Origin: Muribaculaceae bacterium | GTDB lineage: Bacteria > Bacteroidota > Bacteroidia > Bacteroidales > Muribaculaceae | Length of the DNA: 64,000 nucleotides | Assembly (NCBI GenBank): GCA_022510425.1 | Contig: JAFLTO010000003.1 | Span: 62,001 to 126,000, forward strand | Direction of reading: 5' to 3' | In this document: one piece after another, positions 43,497-52,706 of the stretch | Numbering within the stretch: position 1 is the first letter of the stretch | Layout of the letters: every line of letters begins with the position of its first letter | Made by a program: the position numbers and the translations under genes | Notes under the pieces: model-generated | What the model saw: only the letters and a program-made list of their open reading frames with translations | The model's database searches: none | What the model was told of the DNA's origin: nothing

Positions 43497-44825
43497 ATGA
43501 ACAACATTAATAAAGAAGGGTTAAAATCTAATACTAAAGCGATGGAAAAACAAAAAAGAGAAGAGATAATACAATTAATAAAAAGGGAAGTGGTGCCTGC
43601 TATGGGTTGTACTGAACCGGCAGCAGTGGCTTTATGTGTAGCTAAGGTAAAAGAAATTTTAGGTGAGATTCCCCAAAAGATTGAGGTAACTTTAAGTGGA
43701 AATATGCTTAAAAATGCAATGGGCGTGGGAATTCCCGGCACTGGAATGATAGGGTTGCCGATAGCCATAGCTTTAGGCGCATTGACAGGTAAGTCTGAAT
43801 ATGGTTTGGAAGTTCTTAAGGATGTCAATGAAGGAAATGTAGAGTTAGGAAAGAAATATATTGAGGAGGGAAGAATAAAAATTTCACATCAAAAAGATTC
43901 TCCTTCCATATTGTATATTTCAGTGACATGTGAAGGTTCATCTGATAATCATGCAAAAGGAATTATATCAGATAGTCATACTAATTTTGTTTATCTTGAA
44001 CATAATGGCGAAGTTCTTTTTACAAAAGAAAAAGAATCTAACTCTTCAGAGCAAAACCTAACTGATCCATTGTTAGACCTCGCTACTGTTTATGAATTTG
44101 CCACCAGTGCACCGGATGATGAATTAGAATTTATTTTGGAAGCCAAGAGGCTTAATAAGGCGGCAGCAGAATTGGCTCTTCATGATAATTATGGACATTC
44201 CTTAGGTCAGACCATGCGCACAAAGGGTAAAGCACTTTTTGGAGACTCTCCTTTATCTCATATCATAAGTTATACTTCAGCTGCCTGTGATGCAAGAATG
44301 GGGGGAGCGCAGATAGCAGTGATGTCTAATTCGGGAAGTGGAAATCAAGGTATATGTGCCACCATGCCTGTGGTGAGCTATGCCGAAGATATAGGAGTTG
44401 ATGATAAAACACTTGCAAGAGCATTAATTCTAAGCCATCTCACGAGTATTTATATAAAGCAAAGTCTCGGCAGACTTTCGGCGCTTTGCGGATGTGTAGT
44501 GGCTTCTACGGGAGCCTCAAGCGGCATTGTATATCTAATGGGTGGAGGCTATGAGGAAATTTGTTCTGCTGTTAAAAATATGATAGCTAATATCACCGGT
44601 ATGATTTGTGACGGAGCCAAGCCATCATGTTCTTTAAAAATCTCATCCGGTGTAGGCACGGCATTGATGTCAGCAATGTTGGCAATGGAAAACAAATGTG
44701 TTTCTGAGGCTGAAGGAATTATTTGTGACGATGTCGACAAATCTATCCATAATCTAACCTCAATCGGCCGGGAAGCCATGCAGGCCACCGACCGATTGGT
44801 ATTGCATATTATGACGAATAAATAG
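43497..44825 (+). CDS. L-cysteine desulfidase/serine dehydratase alpha family (CyuA/YhaM, UPF0597)
   Basis: The 442-residue protein begins its conserved core with REVVPAMGCTEPAAVALC (about 30-47). Further Cys lie at AACDARMGG, LCGCVVAST and CDGAKPSCSLKISSG, likely iron-sulfur ligands, as in the serine dehydratase alpha domain. Relatives degrade L-cysteine to pyruvate, sulfide and ammonia. The first Met is kept, but an in-frame Met at 43542 matches the usual family start. A second Fe-S dehydratase, sdaA, lies at 17 kb. Confidence 0.85.
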   Translation: MNNINKEGLKSNTKAMEKQKREEIIQLIKREVVPAMGCTEPAAVALCVAKVKEILGEIPQKIEVTLSGNMLKNAMGVGIPGTGMIGLPIAIALGALTGKSEYGLEVLKDVNEGNVELGKKYIEEGRIKISHQKDSPSILYISVTCEGSSDNHAKGIISDSHTNFVYLEHNGEVLFTKEKESNSSEQNLTDPLLDLATVYEFATSAPDDELEFILEAKRLNKAAAELALHDNYGHSLGQTMRTKGKALFGDSPLSHIISYTSAACDARMGGAQIAVMSNSGSGNQGICATMPVVSYAEDIGVDDKTLARALILSHLTSIYIKQSLGRLSALCGCVVASTGASSGIVYLMGGGYEEICSAVKNMIANITGMICDGAKPSCSLKISSGVGTALMSAMLAMENKCVSEAEGIICDDVDKSIHNLTSIGREAMQATDRLVLHIMTNK

Positions 44826-44835
44826 AATTATAAGT

Positions 44836-45837
44836 TTAAATGACTTGAACCACACGGGGATTCATCTTATAGGGAAGAATTCCCGTTTTGCTTATAATCT
44901 TTTGTCCCACAAAACCTCTCACAAACTGATAGAAGCTATTCATCACAGTTGAGCCTGCCGCCGTAGATACAAAATATACTTTTCTTACTAAGGGATAATC
45001 CCCACTGTATATATAAGCTTGATAGGGGGCATATGCCACCGCGCTAAAATCATTGTCTTCAGTTGGATTAGATATCTTTAAAATTTTAACTTCTGTGGTG
45101 AGATTGGTTGCCACTGTGTCATTTTCATTCTGATATTGTGTGTTACGAACTTCAACCGGTACTTTTTTTGCTGCACTTAAATCATCACCCAGCCAGCTGA
45201 CACTTATCACACCGAGAGCATCCTTATCATTTTTTACAATGTCGAAAACCTGAGCATTATTTTGTTGGGCATAGGCATTCGCTACCTCGGAAATTGTTTT
45301 GCCCTCGGGAAGAAATCTCTCACGAAGATAACTTACAGTGGAAGATCCTGCATTATCGAATACAATCTTAATATTAGCAGTATCATTAGCTGCCAATTGA
45401 CTCCATTTAGTAATTTGTCCATTTAATATCTGGCTTATTTCTTCGATTGAAAGGGCATCGACGGGATTATCTTTATTGATGATAAGAGCCACCGCATCCA
45501 CAGCAATTGGGTCTTGCCTTACGATCCTTTTATATTTTGATTTCAAGTATTTAATCTGTTCTTGTGTTAATTCTTTTGTTGTCACAATCGCTGTGGTTTC
45601 ATTGGCCATAAGAGTATCTATTGCTTCTTGTTCGCTGACATAGAAAGGGAGGATACTGGCTTGCGGATATGTATATTCAAACACCTCTATTTCTTCTTCC
45701 AAGATATTTTTAAAACCATCGTCACAGAAGATGGTTGCACTTCCACTTGCATACTCACCTTTCTTAATAGGTGTGCAAGAAATTACCGATGTAAATAAGG
45801 CAGCGCCTAAAACTAAGGGTAGAGTCTTTATTCTCAT
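44836..45837 (-). CDS. PstS-like phosphate-binding lipoprotein
   Basis: The 333-residue lipoprotein has lipobox VISC (Cys21) and a periplasmic binding-protein fold: an N-terminal GSATIFCDDGF segment, SIEEISQILNGQITKWSQL typical of PstS, and DNAGSSTVSYLRERF. No PstABC transporter genes are adjacent; instead it follows the exbB-exbD-exbD-tonB unit, from which a terminator (45925-45958) and its own -7 box (45888-45895) separate it. Its ligand is therefore uncertain. Confidence 0.82.
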   Translation of the reverse strand: MRIKTLPLVLGAALFTSVISCTPIKKGEYASGSATIFCDDGFKNILEEEIEVFEYTYPQASILPFYVSEQEAIDTLMANETTAIVTTKELTQEQIKYLKSKYKRIVRQDPIAVDAVALIINKDNPVDALSIEEISQILNGQITKWSQLAANDTANIKIVFDNAGSSTVSYLRERFLPEGKTISEVANAYAQQNNAQVFDIVKNDKDALGVISVSWLGDDLSAAKKVPVEVRNTQYQNENDTVATNLTTEVKILKISNPTEDNDFSAVAYAPYQAYIYSGDYPLVRKVYFVSTAAGSTVMNSFYQFVRGFVGQKIISKTGILPYKMNPRVVQVI

Positions 45838-45887
45838 AGTAAATAAATTAAAAAGTTACAAAAAAACATAGTGGATATATATTTAAA

Positions 45888-45895
45888 CAAATTTA
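45888..45895 (-). promoter_or_regulatory. -7 promoter box of the PstS-like gene
   Basis: TAAATTTG on the minus strand, with TTTA 20 bases upstream. It lies just after the terminator at 45925-45958. Confidence 0.5.
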
Positions 45896-45924
45896 AATAA
45901 GAAATTTCTTTTCTCTAAATGAAA

Positions 45925-45958
45925 AAAATGGCGACTCATAATACAGAGTCGCCATTTT
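45925..45958 (-). terminator. Intrinsic terminator after the exbB-tonB operon
   Basis: AAAATGGCGACTC/GAGTCGCCATTTT is a perfect 13-bp stem. On the minus strand it runs into TTTTTTTC. Confidence 0.88.
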
Positions 45959-45985
45959 CGGATATTAATTGTAATTTCTATACAA

Positions 45986-46192
45986 TCAGTTTGAACCTTT
46001 CCAAAGGCGATAGCCTCTCCAAACGCCGTAAGCGCAGAGCACGCCTCCCACAGAAGCACTCACTGCTATGTTGTCGATATTGAACACATCAAAAATGAAG
46101 AGGAGTCCAACAGCGAGATACACCAGAATCATGAATATTCCGAAAATGAGTCTTCCACCTTTAGGGAGATTATTCATATTGTCATTTTCCAT
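45986..46192 (-). CDS. Small two-helix membrane protein in the TonB operon
   Basis: The 68-residue protein has two predicted transmembrane helices (about 14-36 and 42-60) joined by a short NIDN-type loop, with a basic C-terminus. No family is recognised. It begins 17 bases after tonB and is followed by the operon terminator, so it is the last gene of the energy-transduction operon and may be an accessory subunit. Confidence 0.65.
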   Translation of the reverse strand: MENDNMNNLPKGGRLIFGIFMILVYLAVGLLFIFDVFNIDNIAVSASVGGVLCAYGVWRGYRLWKGSN

Positions 46193-46209
46193 AGCTCTTC
46201 TCGTTTGGT

Positions 46210-47082
46210 TTATTGGTTCTGGAGTTTGAAGGTAACAGGAAGGTTGAAGTATGAGCGTACGGCTACACCATTGTTTTTACCCGGTTGCCATTTTGGCATC
46301 TTATTAACAACTCTGAGTGCTTCACGGTCGAGATCTTTGTCAACACCTCTTGCAATTTCAGCATGGCCTACAGAGCCGTCTTTTTCAACCACAAACTTAA
46401 CAACTACTCTACCTTGAATATCATTCTGTTGAGCAGCTTCCGGATAACGGATATTGTTGCTTAGCCATTTCATGAGAGCTGCCTGTCCTCCGGGGAATTC
46501 AGCAGGCTGTTCCACCGCCACGAAAATTTCTTCTTCTTTGGGTTTCTCGGGTTCAGGTTCTTTCACAATTACCTGTTCCTTAACTGCCTCAAATTTATCG
46601 ACGTCGTCGGAACCTTCTTGGTTTACAACACCACGAGCAGTGTTATCTTCCTTTTGTTCCTCCATATCCATTACTTCATTCTGCACCTTGTCTGCGTCAA
46701 CAATTGCAATTTGAGTAACCTGAACAGTAGCAAGAACTTCTTCCGGAATCTCCGGGATTTCTATTTCCACTTTTTGCTCTTCCGGTTCTTCAGGTTCAGG
46801 TTCCGGCTCGTCTTCTTGTTGTAGAAGTTCAGCAGCAGCCATTTTTTCCCTTTGTTCCTGGAGAGCAAGCTGTTCTTGCTCGGCGCGGAAATCTGAATAC
46901 TTAGAATATGCCAATATAAGGATAAAGACTACGATAAGACCCACAACAGTGAAAAGGACAGCCATATTATGTCTCTTATCACTTTGTCTACGAAGTTCAT
47001 AAGCACCGAAATCTTTATTTTTATCGGCAAATACAAGATCGCGCCACTCTTGTGATGTTAGATCTACATTTCTTTTAGCCAT
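46210..47082 (-). CDS. tonB: Energy transducer TonB
   Basis: The 290-residue TonB has a cytoplasmic start (about 1-38), one transmembrane anchor (about 40-61), a long periplasmic Glu/Pro/Lys-rich spacer (about 85-195) and a C-terminal TonB domain (about 200-290) with PAEFPGGQAALMKWLSNNIRYP and WQPGKNNGVAV. It transmits proton-motive energy from ExbB/ExbD to outer-membrane receptors such as the one at 14.8-17 kb. It lies 36 bases downstream of the second exbD gene. Confidence 0.95.
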   Translation of the reverse strand: MAKRNVDLTSQEWRDLVFADKNKDFGAYELRRQSDKRHNMAVLFTVVGLIVVFILILAYSKYSDFRAEQEQLALQEQREKMAAAELLQQEDEPEPEPEEPEEQKVEIEIPEIPEEVLATVQVTQIAIVDADKVQNEVMDMEEQKEDNTARGVVNQEGSDDVDKFEAVKEQVIVKEPEPEKPKEEEIFVAVEQPAEFPGGQAALMKWLSNNIRYPEAAQQNDIQGRVVVKFVVEKDGSVGHAEIARGVDKDLDREALRVVNKMPKWQPGKNNGVAVRSYFNLPVTFKLQNQ

Positions 47083-47118
47083 TTTCTTTTCTGATTAAAC
47101 GGTTGATAAATCTATTCA

Positions 47119-47910
47119 TCAGCTACCTGGATGGGCGCTTTGATAATCCAATAACATTACTGAGTCAACACGAGTCATATTATCAATCTGATATTTTGAG
47201 ATTGAATTGATCTGCATCTCGTCAAGGAGTTCTACGAGGCTACCAAAGGTGGCCTGAGGAGTAGACTTCAAAATGATAACCGGTTTCTTCAAGTTCTCGT
47301 TCTTACGGATAGCAGAAGCAGCTTCGTCATATTTCTCTTGAGCAGCTTCTCTTTCAGCCTTAGTCTCGAGTGGACCGAATCCACCGTTAGCGTATTGCTC
47401 TTTAATTTTCTTAATTTCAGCAAGCACCTCTTTATTTCTTTCCTGGATAATTTGACGAATACCACGCGGTGAGTGATCACCTACACTATTAACTTCGTCT
47501 GACAGGAATTCTGATTTTTGGAGGTTGTTGTTGGCTGAGATGATTTCACCACCTGCACCAAACATACCTGCATCTCCACCGGGCTTGCCAAAATAATAGT
47601 AAACTTCATTAACTACAGCTCCATTAACTGTGTCTACAAGGTTAGTGCCGGGTTTGCGTTTTGCATCTACAATGATAGTGACTGCATCATCGGCTGAAGC
47701 TTGAGACATGTTTTCAGTATTCTCCACCTTTTCATTAGATGGAAGTGCTATAGTAAGAGTTTGCGACTTGATCATTGTTGTACAAAGCATGAAGAATGTT
47801 ATAAGCAACATGTTCATGTCTACCATCGGCGTGAAGTCCACGCGGATGTGCATTTTTTTCTGGCCACCTTTTTTACCGTCGTTGCCTGATTTTTCTTGAA
47901 CTTCTGCCAT
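47119..47910 (-). CDS. exbD: ExbD/TolR-family proton-channel subunit (second copy)
   Basis: The 263-residue protein has a basic N-terminus and one transmembrane helix with the proton-binding Asp in FTPMVDMNMLLITFFML (about 27-43). It then has a periplasmic domain with an insertion of about 90 residues (60-180) before the end-conserved IILKSTPQATFGSLVELLDEM block. It lies 3 bases after the first exbD gene. Longer than proteobacterial ExbD (about 140 residues). Confidence 0.9.
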   Translation of the reverse strand: MAEVQEKSGNDGKKGGQKKMHIRVDFTPMVDMNMLLITFFMLCTTMIKSQTLTIALPSNEKVENTENMSQASADDAVTIIVDAKRKPGTNLVDTVNGAVVNEVYYYFGKPGGDAGMFGAGGEIISANNNLQKSEFLSDEVNSVGDHSPRGIRQIIQERNKEVLAEIKKIKEQYANGGFGPLETKAEREAAQEKYDEAASAIRKNENLKKPVIILKSTPQATFGSLVELLDEMQINSISKYQIDNMTRVDSVMLLDYQSAHPGS

Positions 47911-47913
47911 AAC

Positions 47914-48639
47914 TTATTCTCCTGCTTTAAGCGCTGTCAAAAACGTAAACTTATTCTGTTTGATAGATTGGAGGTTGTCCATCACCATATGCACAATATC
48001 AAATGAGGTGTTTTGGTCAGCTTTGATGGCAATACCGGTGCCATCTTTGATAGCTTGAGCCAAATTATCATTTTCTGTTTGACGCATAGCTTTTATCCAC
48101 ATCTGGAACTCAGTTGGTTGGTCAGCATTAGTGTTCCATTGAATTGGAATACCTGTGATGTGTTTAGGATCTCCATCTTCGCCTTCCAGCCATTTATCCA
48201 TCTTGGTTTGTCCTTCCGGCTGATATGCCAGGTCGAGGAACTCACCCATTTGGTTCAATGGAACACCGAAGGCTCCTAATTTTGCGAAAGTGTGCTTCTG
48301 CTCGTTTGTGAAACTTACAGGATTATTCTTATGTGTTTCGTTATAGATCTCCGCAACTTTGTCGAGCACAGCCATTCTCATATTTTCGTTACTCCAAACG
48401 GCTGAAGTGTCGTTGTTCATAGTTAGCCAGATCTTTCCTTCCGGGCTCACAAGAACCTGCACGAAGTTAGTTTCCTGCACCTTTTCAGTAGATACCGACG
48501 GTGGAGTCAACACTGTGGTAGGTTCCTTCTGTAGGAAGGTCGAAGTCAACATGAAGAAGGTAAGCAAAAGCACGGTCACGTCACTCATCGCTGTCATGTC
48601 GATGAATGTACTTTTCTTTGCTATTTTTACTCTTCCCAT
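47914..48639 (-). CDS. exbD: ExbD/TolR-family proton-channel subunit (first copy)
   Basis: The 241-residue ExbD has its transmembrane Asp in FIDMTAMSDVTVLLLTFFM (about 12-30). A periplasmic part contains an insertion rich in Asp, Gln and Asn (about 60-180), then a conserved IKADQNTSFDIVHMVMDNL block. It pairs with the ExbB-like protein encoded 54 bases upstream. Two non-identical ExbD proteins suggest a heteromeric stator. Confidence 0.9.
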   Translation of the reverse strand: MGRVKIAKKSTFIDMTAMSDVTVLLLTFFMLTSTFLQKEPTTVLTPPSVSTEKVQETNFVQVLVSPEGKIWLTMNNDTSAVWSNENMRMAVLDKVAEIYNETHKNNPVSFTNEQKHTFAKLGAFGVPLNQMGEFLDLAYQPEGQTKMDKWLEGEDGDPKHITGIPIQWNTNADQPTEFQMWIKAMRQTENDNLAQAIKDGTGIAIKADQNTSFDIVHMVMDNLQSIKQNKFTFLTALKAGE

Positions 48640-48692
48640 ATTAAGCTAAAAAACTAATCGGTTAAAATTAAAACTATCTCAAAAGAGCGGGA

Positions 48693-49547
48693 TTAATTGT
48701 GAGTAGCTGCAAAAGTTGCTACGATAGAGAAACCGATTTCGTCGATAGCGTAAGTAAGGTTATCAATCTTATTAGTGAAGAAGTTGTATGATATAACTGC
48801 GAAAGCACCGGTTGCGATACCGAAAGCGGTATTTACAAGCGCTTCAGAGATACCGGTTGAAAGTTCTGTTGAGTCAGGAGAACCTGAAGTAGCAAGTGCC
48901 TGGAATGATTTGATCATACCCATAACGGTTCCGAGAAGTCCGACGAGAGTACCAAGTGTTGTAAGAGTAGCAACGATTGGAAGGTTTTGAGAAAGAGCCG
49001 GCATTTCAAGAGCAGTAGCTTCTTCAACTTCATTACGGAGGGTAGTGAGTTTTTGTTCTTTACTGAGCACGGTGTTAGCATCCATTTCTTTATACTTAAC
49101 GAGAGTGCTGTAAATAACGGCAGCTACAGAACCTTTTTGGTCGCGGCAACGTTGCATAGCAGCGTCGATGTTATTCATAGCAAGGTCAGCCTTTACATCG
49201 CTCACGAATTTTGTAGTATTGCCTTTGCCAGAAGCTGAACTGATAGCAATCCAACGTTCGATAGAAAGCACTATTACAGTAAGGAATAGAGTCATAAGGA
49301 TAGGAACGATGAAACCACCTTTGTAAACTGTACCGGCAAGGTTAAGGGGGTGTCCTGCAGGGTCATTGCCTTCGAAGTTGCCAGGTGCGCCCATTGCGAA
49401 GAGGAAGATACAAACTGCTGCAATAGCGCAAGCGATGATTACGAAAAATGCGTTACGAATACCACGCACATTGCTGATTTTTTCATCCTTTTTCTTCTTA
49501 GGAGTTGCTACGGGAGCGGCAGCAACAGTAGGATTTTGAGATGCCAT
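48693..49547 (-). CDS. exbB: MotA/TolQ/ExbB-family proton channel
   Basis: The 284-residue protein has an extra N-terminal helix (about 28-55), then the three ExbB helices (about 75-100, 195-220, 235-260), including the family block LPIVATLTTLGTLVGLLGTVMGMI (helix 2, described by position) and AFGIATGAFAVISYN. It is the first gene of the operon, preceded by a -7 box at 49682-49689 and a leader of about 130 bases. Confidence 0.93.
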   Translation of the reverse strand: MASQNPTVAAAPVATPKKKKDEKISNVRGIRNAFFVIIACAIAAVCIFLFAMGAPGNFEGNDPAGHPLNLAGTVYKGGFIVPILMTLFLTVIVLSIERWIAISSASGKGNTTKFVSDVKADLAMNNIDAAMQRCRDQKGSVAAVIYSTLVKYKEMDANTVLSKEQKLTTLRNEVEEATALEMPALSQNLPIVATLTTLGTLVGLLGTVMGMIKSFQALATSGSPDSTELSTGISEALVNTAFGIATGAFAVISYNFFTNKIDNLTYAIDEIGFSIVATFAATHN

Positions 49548-49681
49548 AATGTTAATTTTGTTTGAAATTTGATTATTTATTATTTTGTATTTTGTTTCAA
49601 TTCAGTAAAATTTCCATGAATTGGAGTCTTTCATGGGCATGAAGAGAAATATCGTTTATCTCTTTTATCCCCATTAGTTTG

Positions 49682-49689
49682 CAAAATTA
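49682..49689 (-). promoter_or_regulatory. -7 promoter box of the exbB-tonB operon
   Basis: TAATTTTG followed by C on the minus strand, with GTTG 19 bases upstream. The leader of about 130 bases to the ATG contains the hairpin AAGAGA/TCTCTT near 49640-49665. The rest of the gap up to pgk holds only the pgk hairpin. Confidence 0.5.
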
Positions 49690-49755
49690 CAATATAATTT
49701 GAAAAAAACAACCTTTTAAAATAAAAAAATAAAAATCAGGATATGACAAAGGAAC

Positions 49756-49785
49756 GAGGGGGTGCACTATGAAAGTGCATCCCTC
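49756..49785 (-). terminator. Hairpin downstream of pgk
   Basis: GAGGGGGTGCACT/AGTGCATCCCTC, an imperfect 12-13 bp stem extended by AAAGG/CCTTT. It has the position of a terminator, but the minus-strand tail has only short T runs. Confidence 0.5.
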
Positions 49786-49809
49786 ACCTTTGAAAATCGT
49801 TATTTAAGT

Positions 49810-51057
49810 TTATTTAACAGCTGCAACACCCGGTAATGTTTTTCCTTCTATAGCTTCCAAGAGAGCTCCACCACCTGTAGAAACGTAAGAAACGCTGTCA
49901 GCCAGCCCGAACTTATTCACACATGCTACTGAGTCACCACCACCTACAAGAGAGAATGCTCCATTGTCGGTTGCTTCTACAATCGCTTCAGCGATAGCTC
50001 TGGAACCTTTGGTGAAGTTTTCGAATTCGAAAACACCTGCAGGACCATTCCAGAGAATAGTTTTGGATGGACGGATCACTTCAGCGAAAGCCTTTTGTGT
50101 GTTTGGACCGGCATCAAGACCTTGCCAGCCGTCTGGAATATCGTTACTAGGACATACTATTGTCTGGGCATCGTTATCGAATGCATTGGCAGCTATACAA
50201 TCTGTGCCGAGTACAAGGTTAACGCCTTTTTCTTTTGCTTTCTTAAGTATCTCTAAAGCGAGGTCGAGTTTATCGTTCTCTACTATTGAATCTCCTATCT
50301 TACCACCCTGAGCCTTGGCAAAAGTGTAAGTCATACCACCGCAAAGTATAAGATTATCAACTTTGTCCATTAGGTTTTCTATGATACCGATCTTAGTTGA
50401 AACCTTGGAACCGCCCATTATGGCTGTAAATGGACGTTTGATATCTTTGAGAATGTTGTCTACTGCCTTAACTTCTTTTTCCATGAGATATCCAAGCATC
50501 TTGTCGTCGGCATTGAAATAATCTGCTATAACGGCAGTAGAAGCATGAGCACGGTGAGCAGTGCCGAATGCATCATTTACATAAGCATCGGCATAACTTG
50601 CAAGATGTTTTGCAAATTCTTTTTGGCTCTTCTTCATTTCTTCTTTAGCTGCCTTGTAGCCCGGATCTTCTTTGTCGATACCTACAGGTTTGCCTTCTTC
50701 TTCAGGATAGAAACGAAGGTTTTCAAGAAGGAGCACTTCTCCCGGCTTTAAGTCTGCCACAGCCTCATCAGCTTTTTGGCAATCATGAACGAATTTCACA
50801 TCCGTACCAAGAGCTTTTGCCACATCCTCACGTATTTGTTTGAGACTATATTTTTCATTTACCTTTCCTTTGGGTTTTCCCATGTGCGACATAAGGATTA
50901 GGCTTCCTCCATCAGCGAGGATTTTCTTGAGCGTAGGAAGAGCTCCTCGGATACGTGTATCGTCAGTTACTTTGCCGTTTTCATCCAAAGGCACATTGAA
51001 GTCAACTCTTACGATGGCCTTTTTACCGGCGAAATTGTAATCATCTATTTTTGCCAT
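49810..51057 (-). CDS. pgk: Phosphoglycerate kinase
   Basis: The 415-residue glycolytic enzyme catalyses ATP formation from 1,3-bisphosphoglycerate. The N-terminal substrate loop [20 protein letters not shown] (about 17-36), the arginine-rich basic patch, and the C-terminal nucleotide site [12 protein letters not shown] and GGGDSV are all present. It has its own promoter (-7 box at 51173-51180) and a single-gene transcript. Confidence 0.97.
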   Translation of the reverse strand: MAKIDDYNFAGKKAIVRVDFNVPLDENGKVTDDTRIRGALPTLKKILADGGSLILMSHMGKPKGKVNEKYSLKQIREDVAKALGTDVKFVHDCQKADEAVADLKPGEVLLLENLRFYPEEEGKPVGIDKEDPGYKAAKEEMKKSQKEFAKHLASYADAYVNDAFGTAHRAHASTAVIADYFNADDKMLGYLMEKEVKAVDNILKDIKRPFTAIMGGSKVSTKIGIIENLMDKVDNLILCGGMTYTFAKAQGGKIGDSIVENDKLDLALEILKKAKEKGVNLVLGTDCIAANAFDNDAQTIVCPSNDIPDGWQGLDAGPNTQKAFAEVIRPSKTILWNGPAGVFEFENFTKGSRAIAEAIVEATDNGAFSLVGGGDSVACVNKFGLADSVSYVSTGGGALLEAIEGKTLPGVAAVK

Positions 51058-51172
51058 GGTTTAGTTTATTGAATGGTTTGATTTTTAGTATTGTCTTTTA
51101 TAATAATTCCGGGCGTCTCCCGAGGATAATACTCAGGAAGATTCTTTGCCATGGATACCTTGCAAATTTAAT

Positions 51173-51229
51173 AAAAAAAGACGGTTTTTCAAACATATAT
51201 CTATAAGAGGACAAATTTGAGTAAATTTG
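51173..51229. promoter_or_regulatory. Divergent -7 promoter boxes of pgk and the AmgK-RapZ gene
   Basis: Minus-strand TAAATTTG at 51173-51180 serves pgk. Plus-strand TAAATTTG at 51222-51229 serves the kinase fusion; its ATG (51247) is 17 bases further. The in-frame GTG at 51241 would leave almost no leader, so ATG is preferred. Confidence 0.5.
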
Positions 51230-51246
51230 CATAAATAATTGTGGAA

Positions 51247-52668
51247 ATGAAGGAAGATATATTATTGTCTGACTTAAGAGAACTCTTTGTAAATGTTTTC
51301 GGTATAGATCCTTTGATTAAAAAAATCACAGTTGGTGGTTCTCCAAGATTATACTACCGGCTCACACATGATCAATTTAGCATGGTTGGTGTGATAAGTG
51401 AGGATGTACGTGAGAATGAAATATTTTTTCGCCTTGACGAGACATTAGAAGATAATGGAATAAAAGTTCCTCATATAATTGCCATTTCAAAAGATAAAAA
51501 GACTTATTTGATTCAAGATTTAGGGGATACAACACTTTTTAGTCTATTGGAAAGTCAAGGTCCCCAAAGGATTAAATGGGGAAAAATGGCATTGAAATCT
51601 TTGATTGAGATACAGACCCTTCCTGAAAAGGAATGGATTACAAGGGTTGGATATGGTCCGTTCTCCCCAAGATTAATTAGGTGGGACCTCAATTATTTTA
51701 AATACGATTATTTGAAACCTTCAGGAATTATTTTTAATGAAGATAAACTTGAAGACGACTTTGATAAACTTGTGAAGGATTTCACTGGTTGCCCAACTTT
51801 GGGGTTCATGTATAGGGATTTTCAGAGCCGAAACATAATGTGGAATGAAGATAAACTTTGGTTTATTGATTTTCAGGGAGCACGGAAAGGCCCTATAGTA
51901 TATGATGCAGTTTCTTTCATATGGCAGGCTAAGGCTCCCTTTACTTTAGAAGAGAGGGCATACTTAGAGGATTATTACCTTCAGGAGTTATGCAAGGTTA
52001 TTGATGAAGATTTAAATTCCTTGAGACAGCAGTTTAAAAGAATGCTAATTTTTAGAACTCTTCAAGTTTTGGGTGCTTATGGTTTCAGAGGACTGATCGA
52101 GAGAAAATCTCATTTCTTGGAAAGTATCCCTTATGCGCTTGGTAATCTAAATTACTTAAGAAAAAATGGGTATCTCCACGATTATCCTGAAATCGAAAGA
52201 ATTGCAGAAGTTTTAGAGAAAGAAAACCAAACTGTTGAGGAAAAATTTGAAGATGGTTTAACTCTTAGTGTCTTTAGTTTTTCTTATAAGAAAGGTTATC
52301 CCGAAGATTTAAGTGGTAATGGGGGTGGTTTCATGTTTGATTGTCGTGCCATACATAATCCCGGTAGATATGAGGAATATAGAACCAAGACCGGGAGAGA
52401 TCAAGATGTTATAGAATTTTTAGAAAGGACTAATGAGTCAGGAGAATTTGTCAATAATGCTATAAATATAGTTAAAGGTTCAATCGAGAGGTATTTAAAG
52501 AGAGGATTCACATCACTGCACGTCGGATTTGGATGTACAGGAGGTCAACATAGATCAGTTTATTGTGCTGAAAAATTTGCAGAAAAGATTTCCAAAATGT
52601 ATCCTAAAATAAAGGTTAAAGTATTTCACAGGGAACAGGGAATTTTTACCAAGATCAATAATTGTTGA
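51247..52668 (+). CDS. AmgK-like amino-sugar kinase fused to a RapZ C-terminal domain
   Basis: The protein is 473 residues. Residues 1-330 form an aminoglycoside-phosphotransferase fold with catalytic loop YRDFQSRNIMW (Asp191) and DFQG (208-211), as in the MurNAc/GlcNAc anomeric kinase AmgK. Residues about 338-463 match the C-terminal domain of RapZ, including FGCTGGQHRSVY (428-439). The RapZ P-loop kinase domain is absent. In E. coli this RapZ domain senses glucosamine-6-phosphate and regulatory RNA. The MurU-like gene follows 38 bases later, so the pair fits the anabolic cell-wall recycling route. The regulatory role of the fused domain is inference. Confidence 0.88.
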   Translation: MKEDILLSDLRELFVNVFGIDPLIKKITVGGSPRLYYRLTHDQFSMVGVISEDVRENEIFFRLDETLEDNGIKVPHIIAISKDKKTYLIQDLGDTTLFSLLESQGPQRIKWGKMALKSLIEIQTLPEKEWITRVGYGPFSPRLIRWDLNYFKYDYLKPSGIIFNEDKLEDDFDKLVKDFTGCPTLGFMYRDFQSRNIMWNEDKLWFIDFQGARKGPIVYDAVSFIWQAKAPFTLEERAYLEDYYLQELCKVIDEDLNSLRQQFKRMLIFRTLQVLGAYGFRGLIERKSHFLESIPYALGNLNYLRKNGYLHDYPEIERIAEVLEKENQTVEEKFEDGLTLSVFSFSYKKGYPEDLSGNGGGFMFDCRAIHNPGRYEEYRTKTGRDQDVIEFLERTNESGEFVNNAINIVKGSIERYLKRGFTSLHVGFGCTGGQHRSVYCAEKFAEKISKMYPKIKVKVFHREQGIFTKINNC

Positions 52669-52706
52669 ATTACCATTAAAATAACTTTATTAGCTATAAT
52701 AAATTT

